Below, in pieces: positions 57,949 through 64,000 of a DNA stretch of 64,000 nt. Numbering within the stretch: position 1 is the first letter of the stretch; every line of letters begins with the position of its first letter. The translations under genes and the position numbers were made by a program. The DNA is from Fulvimarina endophytica (GTDB taxonomy: Bacteria; Pseudomonadota; Alphaproteobacteria; Rhizobiales; Rhizobiaceae): NCBI RefSeq assembly GCF_003403015.1, contig NZ_QURL01000007.1, positions 154,196 to 218,195 of the forward strand. Direction: 5' to 3'. The notes beneath the pieces were generated by a model that saw nothing but the letters and a program-made list of their open reading frames with translations, was not told the origin of the DNA and searched no databases.

Positions 57949-58029
57949 TGAACATGTTCCCCTGCCGCCGCCCGGGCAGCTCTCATTCCGAGACGCGCGG
58001 TGCCTCCGCGCGCTCCATTCCGGATGCGA

Positions 58030-58365
58030 TCACCCATCGCCGCGATCGATGGTCTGGATCACTTCGAACCCTTCGAACTCTGGATGACCCTGATAGAGGG
58101 GCCTCGTCGAGCCCGCACCGCCATGGGAGCGCCGGAACGCCTCCGACTTCGTCCACGCCTCGAAGGAGGCATAGTCCTTCCAGATCGTGTGGGACGAATA
58201 GAGCTGGTGGTCGTCCCGCTTGGGTCCGCGCAGCATGTGAAACTCCACGAAGCCCGGCACGGTCTTCAGCTGGGAGTCACGATTGAGCCAGAGCTCTTCG
58301 AACTCGGTCTGAGCATCGGGCAGGACCTTGAAGCGGTTCATCGCGATATACACGGGCTTCTCCAT
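58030..58365 (-). CDS. ABM-domain (heme-degrading monooxygenase-like) protein
   Basis: The 111-residue product is a single ABM (antibiotic biosynthesis monooxygenase) ferredoxin-like domain: YIAMNRFKVLPDAQTEFEEL, PGFVEFHMLRGP, and SHTIWKDYASFEAWTKSEAF. The Asn-Arg-Phe start and Trp-rich middle resemble IsdG/HmoB heme monooxygenases, but function is unproven. Start MEKPVYIAMN chosen; the upstream frame crosses a terminator. Confidence 0.82.
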   Translation of the reverse strand: MEKPVYIAMNRFKVLPDAQTEFEELWLNRDSQLKTVPGFVEFHMLRGPKRDDHQLYSSHTIWKDYASFEAWTKSEAFRRSHGGAGSTRPLYQGHPEFEGFEVIQTIDRGDG

Positions 58366-58396
58366 CGGTTCGGTGGTCGAAACAGAAAGGACAAAC

Positions 58397-58422
58397 AAAA
58401 AGGGAGCCGGAGCCCCCTTTTT
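58397..58422. terminator. terminator of the bc1 operon
   Basis: AAAAAGGG (58397-58404) pairs with CCCTTTTT (58415-58422), with an inner GC/GC pair, and ends in T-runs on both strands. It lies 28 bases after the cytochrome c1 stop on the minus strand. Confidence 0.85.
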
Positions 58423-58450
58423 CAATGCCGACGGCAGGTGTTCGAGCCCG

Positions 58451-59401
58451 TCAGTGAGGCGTGCTCGCCCAGACACGGCGCTTCACGAGGAAGAGCAGGA
58501 CCGCGAACACGATGAGGAAGATCATCGTGACGAAACCGGTCGCCTTGCGCTCGGTCATATGTGGTTCGGCCGCCCACATCAGGAAGGCCGTCACGTCGCG
58601 CGAATACTGCTCCACGGTCTGCGGCGCACCGTCGGAATAGGTCACCTGATCTTCGTAGATCGGCTGCGGCATGGCAAGCGCGGCCGAGGAGATGAAGTAC
58701 GGGTTGTAATAGGTCCCGTCCATCACCTGCACACCGGCAGGCGGCTCCTCGCCATAGCCCGTCAGAAGCGCGTGGATATAGTCGGGGCCGGCCTCGGCAT
58801 ACTGGGTGAAGATGTCGAAGACGAAGGTCGGGAAGCCGCGCTCGACGGCCCGGGCCTTGGCGATCAGCGACAGATCGGGCGGCACCGCACCGTTGTTGGA
58901 AGCGGCCGCTGCCTGCGGATTGGGATAGGGCGCGGGCAGATAGTCCGATCCGACGGCCGGGCGCTCGAACATCTCACCGGTGTCGTCCGGGCCGTCCTGG
59001 ACGGTGTATTCGCCGGCGAGCGAGGAGATCTGGTCTTCCGAATAGCCGAGCGCTTCGAGATTGCGGAAGGCCACGAAGTTCATCGAATGGCAGGCCGAGC
59101 AGACTTCGCGGTAGACCTGGAAGCCACGCTGCAGCTGGGCGAGATCCCAGGTGCCGAAGGGCCCGTCGAACGACCAGTCGACCTCTTCCGGCTTCTTGAG
59201 CGGGTAATGCGGGGTTTCCGCATGCCCCTCTTCGGCAGCTTCGGCGGCATGCTCTTCCTCGACCGCGACGACGCCCGCATCTTCGGGCGATGCGACATCG
59301 CCGGTCGCGGCGACAGGCTCCTGGGCTCCGTCCTGAGCGTAGGCGCTCAGGGGGAGGTATGCGATTCCAGCCGCGAGGAGAACGGATAGCGTCTTTTTCA
59401 T
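58451..59401 (-). CDS. petC: cytochrome c1 of the bc1 complex
   Basis: Cytochrome c1 takes electrons from the Rieske centre to soluble cytochrome c. The 316-residue product has a signal peptide (cleavage near AYAQ), an Ala/Glu-rich segment (about 30-65), the heme site VCSACHSMNF, the axial Met region (probably in MPQPIYEDQV), and a C-terminal transmembrane anchor (TGFVTMIFLIVFAVLLFLV). Start after GGAG. It is not fused to cytochrome b, unlike Bradyrhizobium fbcH. Confidence 0.95.
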   Translation of the reverse strand: MKKTLSVLLAAGIAYLPLSAYAQDGAQEPVAATGDVASPEDAGVVAVEEEHAAEAAEEGHAETPHYPLKKPEEVDWSFDGPFGTWDLAQLQRGFQVYREVCSACHSMNFVAFRNLEALGYSEDQISSLAGEYTVQDGPDDTGEMFERPAVGSDYLPAPYPNPQAAAASNNGAVPPDLSLIAKARAVERGFPTFVFDIFTQYAEAGPDYIHALLTGYGEEPPAGVQVMDGTYYNPYFISSAALAMPQPIYEDQVTYSDGAPQTVEQYSRDVTAFLMWAAEPHMTERKATGFVTMIFLIVFAVLLFLVKRRVWASTPH

Positions 59402-59426
59402 GGGATTATCTCCGTTGCTCGTCCGT

Positions 59427-60731
59427 TCAGCCCTTGGTTTCCGGCGAAGCGGTGGCGCCTTCCGGCGTGACCGATCCCCCGGACTTCGCATGCTTTGCGA
59501 GAACGGCTTCGGTGATGGAATTCGGCAGCTTCCGGGGCGTCTCGATCAGTCCGAGAACCGGCAGGACGATGAGGAAGTGCGCGAAGTAGTAGATCGTGCC
59601 GATGAGCGCGAGCTCGGTATAGGGCGTTTCGGCGGGCTTGGCCCCGAGCCAGCCGAGCATGATGGCGTTCGCCACGAAGATCCAGAAGAAGATCTTGTAG
59701 ATCGGGCGATAGGCCGTCGAGCGCACGCGGCTAGTGTCGAGCCAGGGCAGGAAGAAGAGGATGATGATCGAGCCGAACATCACCAAGACGCCGCCGAGCT
59801 TGGAGTCGATCGGACCGATATTGAAGGTGATGGCACGCAGCATCGCGTAGAAGGGCAGGAAGTACCATTCGGGAACGATATGCGAGGGCGTCTTGAGCGG
59901 GTTCGCCTCGATATAGTTGTCCGGGTGCCCGAGGAAGTTCGGCAGGTAGAAGACGAAATAGGCGAAGGCGAGGAGGAACACGACCATTGCGAGGCCGTCC
60001 TTGACCGTCGCATGGGGCGTGAAGGGAACCGTGTCCTTGGAGGACTTCACCTCGACGCCGGTCGGGTTGGTCTGGCCGGTCACGTGCAGCGCCCAGACGT
60101 GCAGGATCACGACGCCCGCGATCATGAACGGCAGGAGGTAGTGCAGCGAGAAGAAGCGGTTCAGGGTCGGGTTCTCGACCGAGAAGCCGCCGAGAAGCAG
60201 GGTCTGGATCGGATCGCCCACCAGCGGGAAGGCGGTGAAGAAGCCGGTGATGACGGTGGCGCCCCAGAAGGACATCTGTCCCCAAGGCAGGACGTAGCCC
60301 ATGAAGGCGGTCGCCATCATCAGGAGGAAGATCACGACGCCGAGGATCCACAGAACTTCGCGCGGCGCCTTATAGGAGCCGTAATAGAGGCCTCTGGCGA
60401 TGTGCAGATAGACGGCGACGAAGAAGAACGAGGCGCCGTTGGCGTGCATGTAGCGCAGCATCCAGCCCCAGTTCACGTCGCGCATGATCTTCTCGACCGA
60501 CTCGAAGGCCAGCGAGGACGCCGCCGCGTAGTGCATCGCGAGGACGATGCCGGTCAGGATCTGGATGCCGAGGAAGATCGCGAGGATGCCGCCGAAGGTG
60601 TAGGCGTAGTTCAGGTTGCGCGGCACCGGATAGGCGACGAACGAATCATAGACCATCCGCGGAAGCGGCAGGCGGGCGTCGAGCCAGCGCATGATGCCGT
60701 TCGACGGGACGTAGGATGAGTGACCACTCAT
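59427..60731 (-). CDS. petB: cytochrome b of the bc1 complex
   Basis: Cytochrome b carries hemes bL and bH and the quinone sites. The 434-residue, eight-helix protein has [20 protein letters not shown], the b-heme His pairs in [20 protein letters not shown] and [11 protein letters not shown], the Qo motif PEWY in [18 protein letters not shown] soluble tail follows the last helix. It begins 23 bases after petA and is followed closely by petC. Confidence 0.97.
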   Translation of the reverse strand: MSGHSSYVPSNGIMRWLDARLPLPRMVYDSFVAYPVPRNLNYAYTFGGILAIFLGIQILTGIVLAMHYAAASSLAFESVEKIMRDVNWGWMLRYMHANGASFFFVAVYLHIARGLYYGSYKAPREVLWILGVVIFLLMMATAFMGYVLPWGQMSFWGATVITGFFTAFPLVGDPIQTLLLGGFSVENPTLNRFFSLHYLLPFMIAGVVILHVWALHVTGQTNPTGVEVKSSKDTVPFTPHATVKDGLAMVVFLLAFAYFVFYLPNFLGHPDNYIEANPLKTPSHIVPEWYFLPFYAMLRAITFNIGPIDSKLGGVLVMFGSIIILFFLPWLDTSRVRSTAYRPIYKIFFWIFVANAIMLGWLGAKPAETPYTELALIGTIYYFAHFLIVLPVLGLIETPRKLPNSITEAVLAKHAKSGGSVTPEGATASPETKG

Positions 60732-60754
60732 GAATCGTTTTCCTTCCGTTCCGA

Positions 60755-61315
60755 TCAACCGATGGTGATGGTGGTGTCGTCTGAGAATGCGAAAGGCGGG
60801 ATCGCCATGTTCTCCGATGCCGGACCGGAGCGGATGCGACCCGCTGTGTCGTAGGCCGAGCCGTGGCAGGGGCAGAAATAGCCGTCATAGGGGCCGGCCT
60901 GGCCGAGCGGGATGCAGCCGAGATGGGTGCAGACGCCAACCATCACGAGCCAGGCTTCCTTGCCCTCCGCCGCACGGTTCTCGTCGCTTGCCGGTGCATC
61001 GCCAGGGATATTGGCGTTTCTCGCCAGCGGGTCCTTCAGCTCGGACAGATCGACGGCTTTCGCCTCCTCGATCTCCTGGGCCGTGCGCTGACGGATGAAG
61101 ATGGGCTTGCCGCGCCATTTGGCGGTGATCGACTGGCCTTCGGCGACCTGACTCACATCGACGTCGATCGAGGCGAGAGCCAGGGTGGCCGCGTCCGGGT
61201 TCATCTGGTCGATGAAGGGCCAGATGACGGCGGCCGCACCGACGGCACCGACGGCACCCGTTGCGATGTAGAGAAAGTCGCGGCGGTTCGGTTCGGTGCT
61301 ATCGTTTACGCTCAC
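60755..61315 (-). CDS. petA: Rieske iron-sulfur subunit of the bc1 complex
   Basis: The Rieske protein holds a 2Fe-2S cluster and shuttles electrons from quinol to cytochrome c1. The 186-residue product has a Tat-like anchor [20 protein letters not shown] and cluster motifs CTHLGC and [10 protein letters not shown] with two Cys and two His. I start at GTG (61315), seven bases after AGGAAAGG; no ATG is well placed. First gene of petABC. Confidence 0.96.
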   Translation of the reverse strand: MSVNDSTEPNRRDFLYIATGAVGAVGAAAVIWPFIDQMNPDAATLALASIDVDVSQVAEGQSITAKWRGKPIFIRQRTAQEIEEAKAVDLSELKDPLARNANIPGDAPASDENRAAEGKEAWLVMVGVCTHLGCIPLGQAGPYDGYFCPCHGSAYDTAGRIRSGPASENMAIPPFAFSDDTTITIG

Positions 61316-61683
61316 TGCGCAGCCTTTCCTGTCACTCGGATCTCTGTCTGACCAGAGACGGGCGATGCGATGGTCGATCGGTCGCTGCGGGCCGGAGAAC
61401 TGTCGCAAGAAAGGACGTATCGTTTGGCACAGGACCGAAGAGTCTGGACGGCTTCTAAGACAACCGAGAGGCCAATGTCCAGTTTGTCAAAAGCGCACAG
61501 AGACGCATTTCCGCCTTGCTGTGGCCTCGTTTCACACGGCCCGGCACGGCATGGCGCCGTCGGGCATGCCGAGTATCCCTCCAGATCGGCTCGCCGCCTC
61601 GTATACGACCTCGCGAAGCGCTGCTGAGGGGTCCGGGGCCCCGCCACGGTCCGCCGGGGGAACGCCCCTCCTCCCGCGCCCGC
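61316..61683. other. 368-base gap between petA and azlD
   Basis: The petABC promoter and the end of azlCD lie here, both on the minus strand. GC-rich short palindromes such as GGGGCCCC (61641 region) occur, but no clean terminator, promoter pair or gene is visible. Confidence 0.45.
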
Positions 61684-61977
61684 TCAGAAGGCGGCGCGCA
61701 TCAGGGCGACGAGGCCGGCGCCGATCGCGACGGTCGCGATGAGGGGAAGACGCAGAGCGAGAAAGCCGCACACGACGATCGCGATTCGCTCAGGCCAGTC
61801 GCCGCTGACGATGACGGGTGCGAAGATCGTCGTCAGCACCGCTGCGGGCACGGCGTCGAGAGCCGCTTCCAGTCGGGGCGGCAGGGTGCCGATGGCCTTG
61901 ATGAGAAGATGTCCGCCGATTCGCGTCAGGTAGGTCAAAAGTCCAGCGAGAACGACGATGAGCCAGAAATCGCTCAC
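61684..61977 (-). CDS. azlD: AzlD family membrane protein
   Basis: AzlD is the small partner of AzlC in export of branched-chain amino acids. The 97-residue product has three to four hydrophobic helices and the family start WLIVVLAGLLTYLTRIGG, then the block PAAVLTTIFAPVIV. Its ATG overlaps the azlC stop (ATGA). Confidence 0.93.
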   Translation of the reverse strand: MSDFWLIVVLAGLLTYLTRIGGHLLIKAIGTLPPRLEAALDAVPAAVLTTIFAPVIVSGDWPERIAIVVCGFLALRLPLIATVAIGAGLVALMRAAF

Positions 61978-62720
61978 AACACGCCTCCCCCGGCCGGATC
62001 ATCGGCGGGATGCGCCGCTGCGGACTTGCCCGTCCTTTGTGGAAGACAGGCGGCGACCGTGATCCCGGCAAGGGCGCCGAGGGTCACGTGCCAGGGGGGA
62101 CCCACGAGCGTGTAGAGGATGATCGACGCACCGGCGCTCGCGCTCGCGACCGGCCAGAACGCCGCGCGCGAGCGGAACGTCATGACCATTGCGAGGAAAT
62201 AGGCGGGCAGGACGAAGTCGATACCGTAGACCGATGTGTCCTCGATGAGGGAGCCGAAGACGAAACCGAGAGCCGATGCCGCGAGCCAGCACACATAGAG
62301 GAGCAGGGCGTAGACGAGATAATACGGAACGGTCAGCGCGCCCTTCGCCGCCCGAGCCTCTGCCGCTGCGAAGGTCGGGTCGACCAGGAGGAAGAAGGCG
62401 AGCGCTTTAATGGGGCGCGGAAAGCCGTCGAGATGGCGCCCGATCGACGCAGAATAGAGAACGTGGCGGAAGTTGAGCGCGAAGACCGTCACCAGCACGG
62501 ACCAGACCGGCGCGCCGATGCCGACGAGTTGCAGCGCCGCCAGCTGCGAGGCGCCCGCATAAACGGAGGCCGAGAAGCCGATCGTCTCGACGAGGCTCAG
62601 TTGCGCGCTCGCCGCGACGGTGCCGTAAACCATGCCGAAGGGGATGATCGCGAGAATGATCGGCACGACATCGCGCACCGCGCTTTTCGTATCGCTGTCG
62701 GATTCGTGCGCCCCGGACAT
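61974..62720 (-). CDS. azlC: AzlC family branched-chain amino acid permease
   Basis: AzlC is the large subunit of the AzlCD (YgaZH-like) exporter. The 248-residue inner membrane protein has IILAIIPFGMVYGTVAAS, the conserved SASVYAGASQLAALQLVG and FALNFRHVLYSASIG. It is the first gene of the pair. No Lrp regulator is adjacent. Confidence 0.94.
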   Translation of the reverse strand: MSGAHESDSDTKSAVRDVVPIILAIIPFGMVYGTVAASAQLSLVETIGFSASVYAGASQLAALQLVGIGAPVWSVLVTVFALNFRHVLYSASIGRHLDGFPRPIKALAFFLLVDPTFAAAEARAAKGALTVPYYLVYALLLYVCWLAASALGFVFGSLIEDTSVYGIDFVLPAYFLAMVMTFRSRAAFWPVASASAGASIILYTLVGPPWHVTLGALAGITVAACLPQRTGKSAAAHPADDPAGGGVL

Positions 62721-62817
62721 GACAAACTCCCAGATTCGGAGCCCTGTTACAGCATCAAGGTTCGCGGATGCACGAACGAATATGTTCGGCCGAAGAAATC
62801 TTCGAGGCAGGAGCCGA

Positions 62818-63327
62818 TCACGGCGTCTCGGCGATGACGTTCCGCTCGAAATCGGCGAGCGCGATCGTCCACTGGCCGAAGATCTCGTCCAGCTGCTCGC
62901 GCACGAATCCGCCGCTTGCCGGAAGGTTCATCTCGATCACCGGCAGGTTGTCCTCGGTGAGATAGGCCTTGTTGAACGGCGCGTTGCGGTTCCACAGGTT
63001 GAGTGCGCCGACGGAAACGGTGGGCACGTCCCAGATGGCGTAGAAGTTCAGGGCATCGCAGCCCTGGGCCTGATCGCAGTTCAGGAAGAAGAGCTGGTAG
63101 GCCGTTCCGTTGATCTCGCCGACAAGGGCCGGATCGCCATTGTCGAGCTCGACGATCCTGGCATCGCCATAGGCCTCGGCGAGATCGACGATGGCATCCA
63201 GATCGTCGGTGGACAGGATCGTCGCGGCTGCGGGCGCGGTCGGCGTCTCCCCGACGGCCCCCGCACTCGAAGCCGCCGCCAACGCACACGAGAAGACGAG
63301 GGTGCGTAGAAAATCAGCAAGGGGCAT
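62818..63327 (-). CDS. secreted YbjN-domain protein
   Basis: The 169-residue product has a signal peptide (MPLADFLRTLVFSCALAAAS, cleavage near AGA-V) and a YbjN-like domain: DDLDAIVDLAEAYGDARIV, LFFLNCDQAQGCDALNFYA, and NKAYLTEDNLPVIEMNLPA. YbjN proteins are type III secretion chaperone-like folds with unclear roles in stress. Start follows AAGGA six bases upstream. Confidence 0.85.
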   Translation of the reverse strand: MPLADFLRTLVFSCALAAASSAGAVGETPTAPAAATILSTDDLDAIVDLAEAYGDARIVELDNGDPALVGEINGTAYQLFFLNCDQAQGCDALNFYAIWDVPTVSVGALNLWNRNAPFNKAYLTEDNLPVIEMNLPASGGFVREQLDEIFGQWTIALADFERNVIAETP

Positions 63328-63874
63328 GGGAAGTCCTTCAGGGATTTCGCACTTATTAGTCGGTCGCGGGGGAGGATTCGCAAGACGCCCGGCCCGCCTC
63401 ACGGTGGTTTGATGGGAGAACGGCATCGAGCCGCCGAAGGTCACCGGGGCGGCATCGAAGAATGGCGGTCGTCGGCCCGTCTCATGAACGGTGAAAGCTT
63501 CGGGGGCAAGCCGCAAAACTTCTGCGACCTGGGTCTAGGTTTTCCATCCTGCCGGCGCCGATCCTGCGCTGCCCCCGCGCCCCGCGCATCGCAAATCCGT
63601 GGCCGATCCTCATCGCGCCGCAGCCCCGATCGCGCCTCGTTCGAACGGGCCGGCCCGGCCTCGACCCGCGATCGGCCGTGCACGCGACGAGGGGCGGAGC
63701 GGCGTGCGGCCTAAGATCGCAAACGGATCGAAAAATCGAGTTTCGGACGATTCTAGACAAGGCTACCCGTTGAAGGTTCGCCGAGCGGTCATATCATCCG
63801 GCTAACGATGGCAATGCGCCGAGCTCGGCTTGTGCCACTGCGATCGGCCAGAGATTCAGAAGGGCTTCGGAACC
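63328..63874. other. 547-base gap upstream of katG
   Basis: No supported gene. The katG promoter must lie here and oxidative-stress control (OxyR-type) would be expected for the family, but I cannot find a convincing site. A sequence reminiscent of the 42-nt repeat (GATCGAAAAA, then GTTTCGGACGATT) lies near 63727-63752. Confidence 0.45.
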
Positions 63875-64000
63875 ATGAATGTGAGACCAGACATTTCGAA
63901 CCGCGGCGAGTGCCCGTTCGGCGGCACGCGTATCGGGGGTGCGACGGGATCGGAGCCGCAGCTCGACCACTGGTGGCCGAACCGGCTGAAGGTGGAGCTT
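63875..64000 (+). CDS. katG: catalase-peroxidase KatG, N-terminal fragment
   Basis: Only 42 residues lie in the window; the gene continues beyond its end. KatG removes hydrogen peroxide. The fragment holds the family N-terminal pattern [10 protein letters not shown] followed by [11 protein letters not shown], as in the alphaproteobacterial KatG group. The ATG lies after AAGGG. The heme and catalytic residues are not yet reached. Confidence 0.85.
   Translation, partial: MNVRPDISNRGECPFGGTRIGGATGSEPQLDHWWPNRLKVEL

Noticed and set aside
58030..58476. Longer form of the ABM protein with 37 extra N-terminal residues
   Set aside because: The extension would be read through the intrinsic terminator at 58397-58422.

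Overview
The window is GC-rich, densely coded chromosomal DNA from an alphaproteobacterium, most likely of the order Hyphomicrobiales (Rhizobiales). The evidence is gene content and order: LpxI instead of LpxH in lipid A synthesis, an EipB (DUF1849) envelope protein, a TIGR02300 acidic 'FYDLN' protein, a GapR/DUF2312 nucleoid protein beside DUF1244 and DUF1036-pyk, a class II (CP4-like) EPSP synthase, and a three-gene bc1 operon. A family such as Aurantimonadaceae is only a guess. I see no prophage, insertion sequence, CRISPR array or integrative element; this is core chromosome.

Layout. 1-1.9 kb: 3' end of rlmJ, a secreted four-cysteine protein and a GST on the plus strand. 2-15.7 kb: one long minus-strand block, read from the right as rpsB-tsf-pyrH-frr-uppS-cdsA-rseP-bamA-lpxD-fabZ-lpxA-lpxI-lpxB, which joins translation factors to undecaprenyl, phospholipid, outer-membrane and lipid A assembly. 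eipB (15.9-16.8 kb, minus) lies just upstream of it. 16.9-23 kb plus: RidA, a glycerophosphodiesterase, an acyltransferase, HIT, then clpS-clpA. 23.1-24.9 kb minus: a D-lyxose isomerase family gene, tRNA-Ala(GGC) and the TIGR02300 gene. 25.2-32.4 kb plus: aroA, a coupled membrane protein, cmk, rpsA, sfsA, map, radC. 32.4-37.8 kb minus: a conserved unknown, a D-2-hydroxyacid dehydrogenase-type flavoprotein, a Sua5-type threonylcarbamoyl-AMP synthase, a tiny acidic membrane protein and a GH25 lysozyme. 38.8-45.1 kb plus: rhodanese, dnaA, dnaN, recF, moeB, a Gfo/Idh oxidoreductase.

45.1-49.5 kb minus: GST, 3-hydroxybutyryl-CoA dehydrogenase, etfA-etfB, a PduO-type cobalamin adenosyltransferase and a HIG1 protein. 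49.7-51.4 kb: a degenerate BY-kinase-like protein diverges from a polysaccharide export lipoprotein. 51.5-54.5 kb: pyk coupled to DUF1036 (minus), then DUF1244 and gapR (plus). 54.6-56.7 kb plus: ychF and two coupled MaoC hot-dog proteins. 56.7-61.3 kb minus: bluB, apt, an ABM monooxygenase and the bc1 operon petA-petB-petC. 61.7-63.3 kb minus: azlC-azlD and a YbjN-like secreted protein. The window ends in the first codons of katG.

No wholly new system stands out. The items most worth following are the pseudo-kinase beside the export lipoprotein, a 42-nt palindromic element present in two well-matched copies, the duplicated Shine-Dalgarno repeat before bluB, the Gly for Ala residue in the CP4-like EPSP synthase, a CtrA-like box before gapR, and the missing dxr between cdsA and rseP.
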